From Elusimicrobium simillimum (GTDB taxonomy: Bacteria > Elusimicrobiota > Elusimicrobia > Elusimicrobiales > Elusimicrobiaceae): DNA of 64,000 nt. Below the pieces are notes generated by a model, which was not told where the DNA came from, ran no database searches, and saw nothing but the letters and a program-made list of their open reading frames with translations. Position numbers and translations under genes: made by a program. Each line of letters starts with the position of its first letter. Position 1 is the first letter of the stretch. Shown piece after piece: positions 43,715-53,090 of this stretch. Location: contig NZ_JBEVVA010000003.1 in NCBI RefSeq assembly GCF_049639735.1, forward strand, positions 806,001 to 870,000, in the 5' to 3' direction.

Positions 43715-44338
43715 ATGTTTAAGAAAATTTTAGCTTTATCAGCGGTTGTTTTACTGCTTAACGCCTGCGCGACATTTGGCGCTAAGAAAGATTACAGCCA
43801 AATGGCGGCCGGCAGGGGTACACCGTCGTATTTTAGCAATGGGGAAACAGCTGTAGCTTTTAAAACAACATCTGTAATAAGAGACATAAATTTAGAGGGT
43901 GTGCTTATAATAAAGAGCCTTGATGGCGGCGACTACAGCGTTAAAATAATGGGCCCTATGGGCACTAAGATAGTAGACGCGGCGCTTATTAACGGCAAGG
44001 TTAGTTATGATTATGTGCTGCCTGATATTAACACAGGCGTTATAAAAAGCAGATTTGAAAAGTGTATTTTTGCGTTGCTTGTGCCGCCCGGTAAAGTGAA
44101 GAAAGCCAAATTTAAAAAGGATGGCACCCTTGAACTAAGAAAAGAGCATGTCAACGGCACAACAACCTATGTGTATACTGACGGGGCCTCTTTCCCTGGC
44201 AGCGCAACTTCCGGCAGTATAACAATAGCGTACTCAAACTACGAGCCTTACGCAACACAGCAGCTGCCTTATAGTATTTACTATAAAGATTCTTTTGCGG
44301 AAGTTGACCTTAATTTGGAATTAATCTCAATAAGATAG
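43715..44338 (+). CDS. Lipoprotein, possibly LolB/DUF4292-like
   Basis: Product of 207 residues with a lipoprotein signal peptide (LSAVVLLLNAC, lipid on Cys18). The mature part is beta-rich (INLEGVLIIKSLDGGDYSVK, then IMGPMGTKIVDAALINGKVS), a pattern seen in LolB-fold lipoprotein-binding proteins. No decisive motif. Ribosome binding site GGGGGAGT. A small membrane protein gene follows, apparently with its own promoter. An envelope or lipoprotein-sorting role is plausible but unproven. Confidence 0.72.
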   Translation: MFKKILALSAVVLLLNACATFGAKKDYSQMAAGRGTPSYFSNGETAVAFKTTSVIRDINLEGVLIIKSLDGGDYSVKIMGPMGTKIVDAALINGKVSYDYVLPDINTGVIKSRFEKCIFALLVPPGKVKKAKFKKDGTLELRKEHVNGTTTYVYTDGASFPGSATSGSITIAYSNYEPYATQQLPYSIYYKDSFAEVDLNLELISIR

Positions 44339-44381
44339 TTTTTACTTGTTAACTTTTAGTAAAAATTATAATATACAAAAT

Positions 44382-44816
44382 ATGAGCATACATTTTATTT
44401 TAGCAGCTTCAGGTTTTACCATTACTTTTATTTTGCTTTTTTACTTTACGGCAAAATACAGGGAAGCCGCCGCGGACGAAGGCACCTTTGTCACGGAAGA
44501 TTCCCCGCAGGTAATTACAGGCGACGAGAAGACGCCCGCCTCTATAGCCGCTACTATAAAGCGCGCCAGCATGGGCGGCCCGTACAGCTCAATGAGTTTG
44601 GAAATAGAAGATTTAAAAGAAAAATTAAAAGACATGCACTACCGCAACGAGGAGCTGCGCCTGCTTAGCGACAACCGCTCAACAGAACTGTTAAAAGCCG
44701 TGGCCCGCCTGGAGTCGCGCTTAAATACCTTTGAAGAAGAGTATATTAAAAAGTTGCAGCCGACCTTGGTCAGCCTAATAGAAGATTTAGAAAAAATGAA
44801 AAATATAGAAAATTAA
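44382..44816 (+). CDS. Small membrane protein with coiled coil
   Basis: Product of 144 residues from ATG 44382 (a first ATG at 44346 has no better context). One N-terminal membrane helix (FILAASGFTITFILLFYFTA), an acidic linker, then a helical, charged segment (SMSLEIEDLKEKLKDMHYR to the end) that should form a coiled coil. No family recognised. TATAAT at 44367-44372 ends nine bases before the ATG and no ribosome binding site is seen, so the message is nearly leaderless. Followed by a bidirectional terminator. Confidence 0.7.
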   Translation: MSIHFILAASGFTITFILLFYFTAKYREAAADEGTFVTEDSPQVITGDEKTPASIAATIKRASMGGPYSSMSLEIEDLKEKLKDMHYRNEELRLLSDNRSTELLKAVARLESRLNTFEEEYIKKLQPTLVSLIEDLEKMKNIEN

Positions 44817-44817
44817 A

Positions 44818-44845
44818 TAATCCCGCTCTTTAGAGCGGGATTTTT
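44818..44845. terminator. Bidirectional terminator
   Basis: TCCCGCTCT / AGAGCGGGA with loop TT, A-run before and T-run after, between convergent genes. Confidence 0.85.
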
Positions 44846-44854
44846 AATGATTTA

Positions 44855-47800
44855 TTATCTCATGTTTTTGAAGGGATTATATATTATTTCGTAGGTATCG
44901 CCCGCCGGGGATTTAATTTTAAACACAATCTCTTCACCAATAGCCGGGAAATGTATTTTGTCCAATTTTATATGTTGTGTGCCGTTGGGATTTTGCGGAA
45001 TCTCTTTTATTTTACCGCCGTCTTTCCATATTTCCACCGCGGTAAGTATGTCCTCTTCGGCAAACTGCGCTATGGGTCTGTTAAAATAAGTGAGCTGTTT
45101 TTTTAATCTGTACCCGTTATTGTTTATAAAATCTTCCACGTATTCTTCAGTTATGGGTACTGTTATGCCGGAAAAGCTTACGGCGCTAAGTTTGCCCTCG
45201 GCGTCTAACAGCGCGGCAAACGGGTGGTTTGCGCCTTCGGGCGTAAAACTTTCTTTGGTGTTAGAAAGTTTTAAAGGTTTAATTTTTTCGGATATATTTT
45301 GCGGCACTTTAAATAATGCCAGCCCATTACCCATATCCATAAGCGGGACGCTAAAATTTATTATCTGCTGCTCTTTTGGCGAATATAAACGGAAAGAAAT
45401 TTTTCCCGCGTTTGATTTGGTTATGCCCAGTGTTTCTATACTTCCGTTTATTTCACTTGTAAAAGTGTAAGCGTTGTAAAGTAAATCTCCTGAGTTGTCG
45501 CTGCGTACGTTTACGGTGGCGTTAGCCAAGGCGCCGCTTTTAACTTCTTTTTCAGTTTTTTGCTCTGCGGGTATGGTATGGGTTATAAATCTTACTTGGC
45601 CGTTGCCAGATGTAATTGTAAACTTTAAAGTTTGGCCTGGCAGCAGTTTTATACTGTTTTCAAGGTGGGCGTAGTCAATATTTTCGGCATAATCATTCCA
45701 TTCTTTTACAATGGGGTCCTGGCCCGGGGCGGATATTGTGACGGCGTTCAATTTTTCGCCGGTTCCGTTTCCTGTTTCCACGGGGTTTATCGCGCCTATT
45801 TTTTGACCGTTTATTATAAGCGGGTACTCCATCTTTCCGCCGTTATAATAAGCTTGCATAAAGTCAGCAAGCAGGTTTATATTAACGGCGTAGCTGGGCG
45901 AGAAATCGCTCTTGCCTTTCATGTGTATGGCTACCAGTTTACCCTCGTTATTTACCAGCGGGCTGCCGCATACGCCGGAGGCGTTATGCATGTTAAAATT
46001 GCTTGTGGTTCTTATTTTTAACTGGTCAATGCCTGTTACTATTCTATATGGTATTTTGCCAAATTTAAAACCGGCAAAACCGTAAGATGTTAAAAAATCG
46101 CCTAAATCCACATTATCCGCTATTTTTAACGGATAAGCATTTGTAAGCGCGCTTTGCGGTATTTCTATAACCATAAAATCCGGCCCGTTTATGCCGCCGT
46201 GGCCGTATGCCAAAACTTTACTTTTTATTTTTTTATATTCGCCGTTATTATAAATGGCTGTTGTGAGCATGCCGTCCTGGTCCAATTTCATTAAATGATA
46301 CGCGGACAGGCCCAAAATTTTCTTTTCCCCGTTATGTTCAAATTCCACCAACGTCCCCGTGCCAAGCATGCCGCCTGATATGGGGGCGTGTATAGAGAAG
46401 GTGGCGTTAAGTATATTTTCTTCCACCGTTTCCAAATTATACGGCGCGGACTCTTTATGCTTGTATGTTATTGTTTCCCTTTTCGGTTCGGCTCCGGTTT
46501 CGGGGTCCATAAGTCCGTTTAAAGTTAGGGTAAGAACGTCGCCCTCTTCAAGGTCAAAATAATCTTCCAGCTTAGAAGTGTTTACCAGGCCAAAACCGCT
46601 GAATGTAAATGAAAATGTGCCGCCTGCGGGATTGGTGATGACGGCGTGTTCCGGACGTCTGTTAGAGGCCATTTGCCCTATTTTTATACCTTCATATATA
46701 AGCGGCAGCTTTTCCACGCCGCCTTCATTATGGTAGATGTCAAACAGACGGTTAATATACTGCGCGTTAGCCGCGTATGCGGCGGAATTATCGTGCTCCT
46801 TGCCGTTTTGCATACCAACCACATAGCCTCTGCTGTCTAACAAGGGGCTGCCGCATGCGCCATTAGGGTTTTGTGTGTATGGCCAGCTTGTTGTTATTTT
46901 TAACGGGGTTACCTTAAGCGTTTGTCTTGGGTTGCTTTTTGCAAAATTCTTCATTTCGTATCCGTAAGAAACTGAAACGTCCCCTTCGCGGATGGTTTTA
47001 GACGCTACTTTTAGGGGGAATACCCCTGCCAGGTCATTTTGGTTAAAGTCTATAAGCGCGATATCGGCCGTATCTTCAAACTTACCATAATCATTACCCA
47101 TGGCTACAAATGTGCCGTGTACCACTTTACGGTGTCCGCCGTTATATAAAGATATTGTCATCTTTTCCCCAAGTTCAAAGGGGGTAAAGTGGAACGCTGT
47201 TATACCGTAAATTTTCTTTTTACCGTTTTCCTCACGTTCTATAAATGTGCCGCTGCCAAGAAATTTACCGTCAACATTACTTTTTACGTAGAAAGTAGCG
47301 TCCATTATGTTTTTTTCTACGGTTTCAAATGTGTAAGGCTCGCCGTTATAAGCTGTTTCAATTAACGGATTAATTTGGTGTAGGTCTGTTTTGGGGCGTT
47401 TGGCGGTTTCTGTTAATATTTTATCTAACTCTTTTTGCTGCTCTTGCGTTAAACTAAAAAAATTGTTCATTAAGTATTGGCTGATATAACCGTTCTTCGC
47501 GTTGTTTAACTCGCGCTCTAATCTGCCGTGGTCCACACGTTCTGTCTCAGGCATTTTTGGTGTTTCTTCGCCGGGGTTTTGCATTATGGCTGATGGATGC
47601 GCTGCGCTGTCCGTTGTGTTTGTTATGATTCGTTCAAGCATGTTTACTTGTGCGGGCTGAGGTATTGCCTCCGTTTTCACGGTTTTGGTTTGCGGCTGCG
47701 TTATTACTTCTGTTTTATTGTTAAATAGGGTTCCCGCTAAGGTTGTTATATAACTAAAACCTTTTGTTATGTTTGGCGTTTGCGCGGGGAGCTGCGCCGG

Positions 47801-49951
47801 GGTGCCTGTGATATCGCTTATTACATTGGCGCCTTTGCCTTTGTTTAAAGTTGATAAGGCTTCTTCCGCTTTGACGTAATTTTGCGTCAGTGTTTCTAAT
47901 ATGTTTGTGATGGGCTGAACCTGCGGCTGGGTTATTACCTCAACCTCCGATACCTGCGGTCTGGGTTTATATAAAGTTTTTACCTCGTTGGTAAGCGTGT
48001 TTAATATCGGCCCGCTTGTTTGCGGCTGCGGTCTGGGTTTGGTTAATACGTCAACATTACCGCCGCCCACTTGCGGCCTTGCGCCGCCCGGTCTGCCACT
48101 GTTAAATACAGGTACTTTAGTGTTTGGCGGCGTATAAATATTTGTGCCCGGTGTTGTGCCCGGGTTCCTGGGCGTTTTGAGCCCAAACGCTTCATTGTAC
48201 TCTTTTATTAAATCTAATCCTATTTGTTTGTTTACTTCTACTTGCGGTTTTAAATTAGAGCCTATAGCTTCGCTGGGGGCGGCTTTGCCGGCCTGCGCGC
48301 CGCGGCTTGCGCTAAAGTAGCGCCCTATCCTGCTGCCTCTGGCCCACTGCGGGATGCTTGCCACGAACTCCATAAAACTTGGTAAACTTACCACCAAGGC
48401 TACCATATATACCCCGCCCATTATTTGGTCAAATCCTCTCGCTCCGGACATCGCTTTGCGGTACTCCGTTACCATGCCTATGTGGTTCTCATTGATTGCG
48501 CTGCCTCTGCCTAATTCAAGTTCTATTCTGCGTCTGGTGCCTTCAGGCATGTCTGCGTACGCGCTGCCGGCTTTGTACGCGTAATACAGTTTTTGGTTGT
48601 AGTCCGAATAAATAGCAGCGCCGATAGTGAACGGTTTGTGTAAATTGGGTTCTTCCGATACCAACTCACTTACTAACTTTTTACCCCTCGCTCCGCCAAA
48701 TAATATTAACTCTGAACCTATGTCCTCCCATACGTTCCTCGTCGGCATCATCACACAATCACGCGTGCTTGAGAACGGCGTACACTTGCCTGCCGTGCTT
48801 GGAAGACCAAACTTTTTTATGTGTTTTACGTCAGGGTATTCAAAGCGTATTGTGACCTCGTTATTGTATACTCCTTTAAAATATTTGTAACCTCTTTCTA
48901 CATAACTAGTCACCCAGATTAAATCGAAAAACGCGTTTAACGCTATCTTAAAAACGTTGGTGGGGGTCGCTTTTTTTACGCTGTTTTTTATTACTTTTTT
49001 TAGCGCTTCGTACGACGCCTCGCTGTCCATTAACATCAGCGCGTTCGCCCCGCCTTTTAACACCGCGTGCGCGTTACGCCCCATGTAATTGTGGTTTAAA
49101 AATTCGTATACGTTTTGTTCGCCCTGGCCCAAATATCCCAACGCCAACATGCTTGTCACGGCGTTAGGACACAGACGGTCTTTTTTGTTGCGCGCTATCG
49201 CCCAATCTTCGCGGATCTCCATACCGCTTACTTCATCGCAAACCCATTTTAACTCTAAACCTTTTTTAAAATACGCGGCTAAAACGTGGTTCGTGTCATA
49301 GTCCACACCGTCCGTCTTTAACATTATTTTGTAAACCTGCTCACTGTAATGCAAGGCTGTCTCGCGGTCCGTTACCTTCTCAAATGACTTCGCGAAAGCT
49401 TTTAAAAAACCTTTGTTCAACGCGTTAAATGTTACCGCCATTTTTACACTGCCGTCGGCGTTTTTTACCGTTATGTACATGTCTTTGTGCCCGCGCCCCG
49501 GCGCCGTCCATACTTCACGGCCAGTCGCGTCCGCCTTCAAATACTCGTAATCGCGTAATATGTGGTAATATTCGCTGATGATTTTACCGTGCGCGGCGGA
49601 GCCGCTTCTGGCGGATTTGCCGACCAAGCTAAAGTAACGGTAAGCTTCACCGGTCTCGTTAAGTTCAAGCTGCCCCGGAGTTACATTGATGTTTTTTAAA
49701 TTTTTAAACTTGGCTATAGCACCCGCAAACTCTTCGTTCTTTAAAGTTATTAGACGCTCCGCACCCGCTTGACGGGTGGATTCGCTAACAGCTACTGAAG
49801 ATTGCCGCGCTTGCTTTTTTATGTCTTCTTTATTTAGGTATATAAGGGTATTATTAGATTTTCTGCTTTGCGCTAAGGAGGGCAGCGGCAAGGCTGTGAT
49901 TAAAATGCTGTTTATAAGCAGAAGAGAAATTATTTTTTTCATAGTAGCCAT
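44855..49951 (-). CDS. Giant exported protein with tandem chymotrypsin-fold domains bearing a cysteine nucleophile
   Basis: Product of 1698 residues (or 1695 from the ATG at 49942). Signal peptide (to about residue 28, PLPSLAQS). A large helical region follows (30-560), with a hydrophobic stretch near 515-530. Next is a Pro/Thr/Gln-rich linker with repeated KPRPQ and VITQPQ units (about 590-820). The C-terminal half holds two trypsin-like domains with catalytic sites His921, Asp963, Cys1033 (NGACGSPLL) and His1219, Asp1258, Cys1328 (SGVCGSPLV). In usual family members the nucleophile is serine (GDSGGP). A third copy (about 1440-1640) has lost the His and Cys (GANHPFAALL). Each domain is followed by a small beta segment with a YPLI..GQKIG-like turn. 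Probably secreted or surface-displayed; the target is unknown. No ribosome binding site is evident. Confidence 0.82.
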   Translation of the reverse strand: MATMKKIISLLLINSILITALPLPSLAQSRKSNNTLIYLNKEDIKKQARQSSVAVSESTRQAGAERLITLKNEEFAGAIAKFKNLKNINVTPGQLELNETGEAYRYFSLVGKSARSGSAAHGKIISEYYHILRDYEYLKADATGREVWTAPGRGHKDMYITVKNADGSVKMAVTFNALNKGFLKAFAKSFEKVTDRETALHYSEQVYKIMLKTDGVDYDTNHVLAAYFKKGLELKWVCDEVSGMEIREDWAIARNKKDRLCPNAVTSMLALGYLGQGEQNVYEFLNHNYMGRNAHAVLKGGANALMLMDSEASYEALKKVIKNSVKKATPTNVFKIALNAFFDLIWVTSYVERGYKYFKGVYNNEVTIRFEYPDVKHIKKFGLPSTAGKCTPFSSTRDCVMMPTRNVWEDIGSELILFGGARGKKLVSELVSEEPNLHKPFTIGAAIYSDYNQKLYYAYKAGSAYADMPEGTRRRIELELGRGSAINENHIGMVTEYRKAMSGARGFDQIMGGVYMVALVVSLPSFMEFVASIPQWARGSRIGRYFSASRGAQAGKAAPSEAIGSNLKPQVEVNKQIGLDLIKEYNEAFGLKTPRNPGTTPGTNIYTPPNTKVPVFNSGRPGGARPQVGGGNVDVLTKPRPQPQTSGPILNTLTNEVKTLYKPRPQVSEVEVITQPQVQPITNILETLTQNYVKAEEALSTLNKGKGANVISDITGTPAQLPAQTPNITKGFSYITTLAGTLFNNKTEVITQPQTKTVKTEAIPQPAQVNMLERIITNTTDSAAHPSAIMQNPGEETPKMPETERVDHGRLERELNNAKNGYISQYLMNNFFSLTQEQQKELDKILTETAKRPKTDLHQINPLIETAYNGEPYTFETVEKNIMDATFYVKSNVDGKFLGSGTFIEREENGKKKIYGITAFHFTPFELGEKMTISLYNGGHRKVVHGTFVAMGNDYGKFEDTADIALIDFNQNDLAGVFPLKVASKTIREGDVSVSYGYEMKNFAKSNPRQTLKVTPLKITTSWPYTQNPNGACGSPLLDSRGYVVGMQNGKEHDNSAAYAANAQYINRLFDIYHNEGGVEKLPLIYEGIKIGQMASNRRPEHAVITNPAGGTFSFTFSGFGLVNTSKLEDYFDLEEGDVLTLTLNGLMDPETGAEPKRETITYKHKESAPYNLETVEENILNATFSIHAPISGGMLGTGTLVEFEHNGEKKILGLSAYHLMKLDQDGMLTTAIYNNGEYKKIKSKVLAYGHGGINGPDFMVIEIPQSALTNAYPLKIADNVDLGDFLTSYGFAGFKFGKIPYRIVTGIDQLKIRTTSNFNMHNASGVCGSPLVNNEGKLVAIHMKGKSDFSPSYAVNINLLADFMQAYYNGGKMEYPLIINGQKIGAINPVETGNGTGEKLNAVTISAPGQDPIVKEWNDYAENIDYAHLENSIKLLPGQTLKFTITSGNGQVRFITHTIPAEQKTEKEVKSGALANATVNVRSDNSGDLLYNAYTFTSEINGSIETLGITKSNAGKISFRLYSPKEQQIINFSVPLMDMGNGLALFKVPQNISEKIKPLKLSNTKESFTPEGANHPFAALLDAEGKLSAVSFSGITVPITEEYVEDFINNNGYRLKKQLTYFNRPIAQFAEEDILTAVEIWKDGGKIKEIPQNPNGTQHIKLDKIHFPAIGEEIVFKIKSPAGDTYEIIYNPFKNMR

Positions 49952-50010
49952 AACGAACGTTAATATTTATATCTTAATTGTAAATGTATAGGGGGGAAGA
50001 CGCCAGGGTC

Positions 50011-50040
50011 TTAAGGCCTAGGCCATATGTAGGCCCTTAG
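50011..50040 (+). other. Imperfect hairpin in a divergent intergenic region
   Basis: AAGGCCTA (50013-50020) faces TAGGCCCTT (50030-50038) with one extra base. It lies 92 bases before a pilin gene in the 180-base divergent spacer. The role is unknown; it could be an operator or a leader stem. Confidence 0.3.
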
Positions 50041-50131
50041 GGTATAGAACATAGTGATTTATGATTAATTTATAAGATTTTACAGCATATTAAAAAAATG
50101 TTATTCTGTAACAATAATTAAGGAGAATTTT

Positions 50132-50605
50132 ATGAAAAAAGGTTTTACATTAATTGAGTTGTTGGTAGTGGTTCTAATAATAGGTATATTAGCAGCCATT
50201 GCCCTGCCGCAATATACCAAAGCGGTGGAAAAAAGCCGCAGCGCGGAACTTTTGACCAATGTCGCCGCCATAGAAAGGGCTTTTCAAATGGTGCATTTGG
50301 CGCAAAATATTGACGGTGAGACAAACGGGCAGAATATTGGCGAGTTGGAACTTACAGGCGGCGAATGGGAAGACGATATGACCTACAATACAAAGAATTT
50401 CCGCTATGACGTGCAGTGTGGTAATTCCAATAACTGCGTGCTGACAACTTATAGAATTAATGAAGCTAACAATTATAGTCTTTATATAACTTTTATTAAT
50501 GGAGTTTTTGACAAACAGTGTGTAACTCAGGCCACTGCAAACGGAAAGACAATGTGTAAGGCTATGGAAGCAAACGGCTATACATATGTTGATTCTGAAA
50601 TGTAA
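50132..50605 (+). CDS. Type IV pilin-like protein
   Basis: Product of 157 residues. The leader and helix are identical to the other paralogues (MKKG, FTLIELLVVVLIIGILAAIA, PQYTKAVEKSR). The body carries a Cys pair in YDVQCGNSNNCVLTTYR and the family C-terminus KQCVTQATANGKTMCKAMEA, then NGYTYVDSEM. AAGGAG eight bases before ATG. Monocistronic with terminator. Pilin versus pseudopilin role not decided. Confidence 0.92.
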   Translation: MKKGFTLIELLVVVLIIGILAAIALPQYTKAVEKSRSAELLTNVAAIERAFQMVHLAQNIDGETNGQNIGELELTGGEWEDDMTYNTKNFRYDVQCGNSNNCVLTTYRINEANNYSLYITFINGVFDKQCVTQATANGKTMCKAMEANGYTYVDSEM

Positions 50606-50616
50606 TTTAATGTTTT

Positions 50617-50646
50617 AAAAGGCCCCGCTTTTTAGCGGGGCCTTTT
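50617..50646. terminator. Bidirectional terminator
   Basis: A perfect 13-bp stem AAAAGGCCCCGCT / AGCGGGGCCTTTT, loop TTTT, between convergent pilin and msbA. Confidence 0.88.
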
Positions 50647-50654
50647 ATTTTTAG

Positions 50655-52430
50655 TTAGTCTTCTTTATTTTTAAACTGCGCGTTGTAAAGCGTGTGGTAT
50701 GGGCCGTCAATATTTTTAAGCAGCTCTTTGTGGGAGCCGGTTTCCATAATGTGCCCCTCGTTAATTACTACAATTTTGTCGGCGTTTTGCACGGTGGAAA
50801 GCCTGTGCGCTATAACAAAAACCGTTCTGTTCTTCATCAGGTTTTCTATAGCTTTTTGCACAACGGCTTCTGACTTGTTGTCCAGCGCGCTGGTGGCTTC
50901 GTCCAGTATAACAATAGGCGCGTTTTTAATAAACGCTCTTGCTATGGCCACACGCTGTTTTTGGCCGCCGCTTAAGGTAGTGCCGCGCTCGCCTATAATA
51001 GTGTTAAGACCGTCGGGCAATGTGGATATAAAACTGTCTAAATGGGCTGATTTAACGGCGTAGGCCACTTCTTCTTCCGTAGCGTCAAGTTTGCCAAGCA
51101 GGATATTTTCGCGGATTGTGCCGCCAAAAAGGAAGTTATCTTGAAACACTATGGCTATTTGACTGCGAAGTGAGGCTATGTCTAAATCTTTTACATCAAC
51201 GCCGTCTATTTTTACCGCGCCTTTTTGCACGTCATAAAAACGGGGGATAAGGTTAACAAAAGTACTTTTGCCGCCGCCAGAGTTGCCCACCAAGGCTATT
51301 GTTTGGCCTACATCAACTTTGATATTAATATCTTTAAGCACAGGTTTGTGCGGTACATAGCTGAAGGTAACGTTATCAAAAGAAATCTCTTTATTTACGC
51401 CTGTAAGTATTTTGGCGTCGCGTTTATTTTTGATTTTAGGCTCAAGGGCGAAGATTTCAAAAATTCTATCAATAGCCATAAACGCGCGCTGTATATCAAT
51501 AACGTTGTTGCCTATTGTTTTAAGCGGAGTGTAAAGCAACAGCATAGCGCCCATAAAAGCGACAAAGTCGCCGCTGGTTATTACACCGTTAAGAACAAGT
51601 GAGTTGCTATACCAAAACACGCCCGCTATACCTATAGATAGTACAAAGTGCATTACGGGGGAAACCCAGTTTGTGTACTGCACCATTTTAACGGACAAGG
51701 TAAAAGTTTTGTCCATAATACCATCGTACTTTTTATTCTGGTAATCTTGCAGATTGTAAGCGGCTATAATTTTGTTGCCGCCGGAGGTTTCATTATTGGC
51801 GGTAACGGCGCTGGCGTTGGCCGATACTGTTTTATCCACAACGCCTTTCATTTTTTTACGGACGAAACGCAGCGGTATAAACGCCACCACAAGCGCTATT
51901 ATGGCGATAATTGTTAAATGTTTGGAGCTGATAATCATGACGTAAATAAGCGCTACGGAAGAGAATATTTTGGAAATAAACATCCTAAGGTTGGATATTA
52001 AGGAGCTGCTGGCTACAAAGGCGTCGTTACAAAAACGCTGTACTATGGTGCCGGAGTCAGTTTGGTCAAAGTAAGCGGAGTCAAGCGTAAGCAGTTTTTT
52101 GTATAGGTCTCTGCCGATGTTGGTAGAAATTTTGTTGCCCAGCCATGTGTTGATATATGTGGATGCGTACAGCAATATACCTTGCACGGTGGTAAAAGCT
52201 ACTATAAGAGCGGGTATTAATACGGCGAACGTGGCGTCTTTGCCAAGCAGCACTCTGTCTACATAGGGTTGTAAAAATTTTGCAATAATAGCGTCCATAG
52301 CGCCGACAGGTATGGCTATGAACAGCGCTAAAATACACCTGAACCAGTATTTTTTGGCATAAGGCCAAATGCGTTTGTAGCTGCGGATAAAAACGTTAGG
52401 GTCTTTAAAATCTTTTATGTTTAATTTCAT
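50655..52430 (-). CDS. msbA: Lipid A exporter-type ABC transporter (MsbA family)
   Basis: Product of 591 residues: an N-terminal six-helix ABC exporter domain (about 20-330) joined to an ATPase domain. ATPase motifs: Walker A ALVGNSGGGKSTFVNLI, Q-loop IVFQDNFLFGGTIREN, signature LSGGQKQRVAIARA, Walker B IVILDEATSALD and the switch histidine in IAHRLST. The half-transporter would work as a homodimer. MsbA flips lipid A-core across the inner membrane, fitting the many LPS genes here; a general multidrug or lipid exporter is the alternative. Confidence 0.9.
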   Translation of the reverse strand: MKLNIKDFKDPNVFIRSYKRIWPYAKKYWFRCILALFIAIPVGAMDAIIAKFLQPYVDRVLLGKDATFAVLIPALIVAFTTVQGILLYASTYINTWLGNKISTNIGRDLYKKLLTLDSAYFDQTDSGTIVQRFCNDAFVASSSLISNLRMFISKIFSSVALIYVMIISSKHLTIIAIIALVVAFIPLRFVRKKMKGVVDKTVSANASAVTANNETSGGNKIIAAYNLQDYQNKKYDGIMDKTFTLSVKMVQYTNWVSPVMHFVLSIGIAGVFWYSNSLVLNGVITSGDFVAFMGAMLLLYTPLKTIGNNVIDIQRAFMAIDRIFEIFALEPKIKNKRDAKILTGVNKEISFDNVTFSYVPHKPVLKDINIKVDVGQTIALVGNSGGGKSTFVNLIPRFYDVQKGAVKIDGVDVKDLDIASLRSQIAIVFQDNFLFGGTIRENILLGKLDATEEEVAYAVKSAHLDSFISTLPDGLNTIIGERGTTLSGGQKQRVAIARAFIKNAPIVILDEATSALDNKSEAVVQKAIENLMKNRTVFVIAHRLSTVQNADKIVVINEGHIMETGSHKELLKNIDGPYHTLYNAQFKNKED

Positions 52431-52501
52431 AAAGTCTCGCTATAAATGATATTTATAAATTATACAAATTATAAGGGCGCGATTTTTGCTAAAATAAACA
52501 C

Positions 52502-52837
52502 ATGGGACTGGAAGAATTGCAGGAAAAAGAATACTTTACTATCGGCGACGTTAAAAGAATTTGCGGCGTGCCGGAGTATTCCGTGCGCTACTGGGAGGCC
52601 GAGTTCGGCCTTATAAAACCCGTGCGCAAAGCCAGCGGCCACAGGCGCTATACCAGGGCAGATATTGAAACAATTTTAAAAATAAAAGATTTAATTTACC
52701 GCCAAAAAATGACGCTGGAAGGTGCAAAAAAAACTCTTTCTTCACGCGCTAAAGGGGGGAGTGAAACAGCCAAGTCTGACACGAGAATTTTAAAAGAAAT
52801 TCACGAAACCCTTTCACAAATTTTAAAAGAATGGTAA
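52502..52837 (+). CDS. MerR-family transcriptional regulator
   Basis: Product of 111 residues. A winged helix-turn-helix of the MerR type: YFTIGDVKRICGVPEYSVRY, then WEAEFGLIKPVRKASGHRRY, TRADIETILKIKDLIY. Only a short helical C-terminus follows, with no metal- or drug-binding domain. This size and the ending resemble the small MerR regulators found near integration host factor and ribosomal genes in many bacteria. TAAAAT (52490-52495) ends six bases before the ATG with no ribosome binding site, so probably leaderless. Target genes unknown. Confidence 0.88.
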   Translation: MGLEELQEKEYFTIGDVKRICGVPEYSVRYWEAEFGLIKPVRKASGHRRYTRADIETILKIKDLIYRQKMTLEGAKKTLSSRAKGGSETAKSDTRILKEIHETLSQILKEW

Positions 52838-52911
52838 AATATATATGTTGCAAATATTTAAATTCTTTTTTCTTTAGTAAAAAATAAATAAATATTGAGC
52901 AAGCCAACTTA

Positions 52912-53060
52912 CGGGTAGTGGCCTAAAGCAAAGCTTTAGCTTTGCGGATAAAATAAAAGCCACTAATCCTACAAAAGCAATAAAAACAGTAACAGGTTTA
53001 CCTAGGGGAGTGGCCCAAAGCAAAGTTTACTTTGCGTATCAAATTAGAGCCACTAAGCCT
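52912..53060 (+). repeat. Two tandem hairpin repeats upstream of tRNA-Pro
   Basis: Two copies of about 55 bases (52912-52970 and 53005-53060). Each has an outer stem AGTGGC/GCCACT and an inner hairpin with a TTTA loop. The inner stem is GCAAAGC/GCTTTGC in copy 1 and GCAAAG/CTTTGC in copy 2, so a base pair was lost on both sides. Each starts GGG(T/G)AGTGGC, the same as the 5' end of the tRNA-Pro gene that follows at similar spacing. Part of the 52838-53494 spacer, which otherwise holds the tRNAs, a long hairpin and a terminator. Confidence 0.6.
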
Positions 53061-53090
53061 TAGAGGGTAAACAGAAGCAAATAGATTTAA

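Noticed and set aside
52912..53060. The twin repeats as additional tRNA genes
   Set aside because: Only the first ten or so bases match a tRNA; no anticodon or T-arm can be formed.
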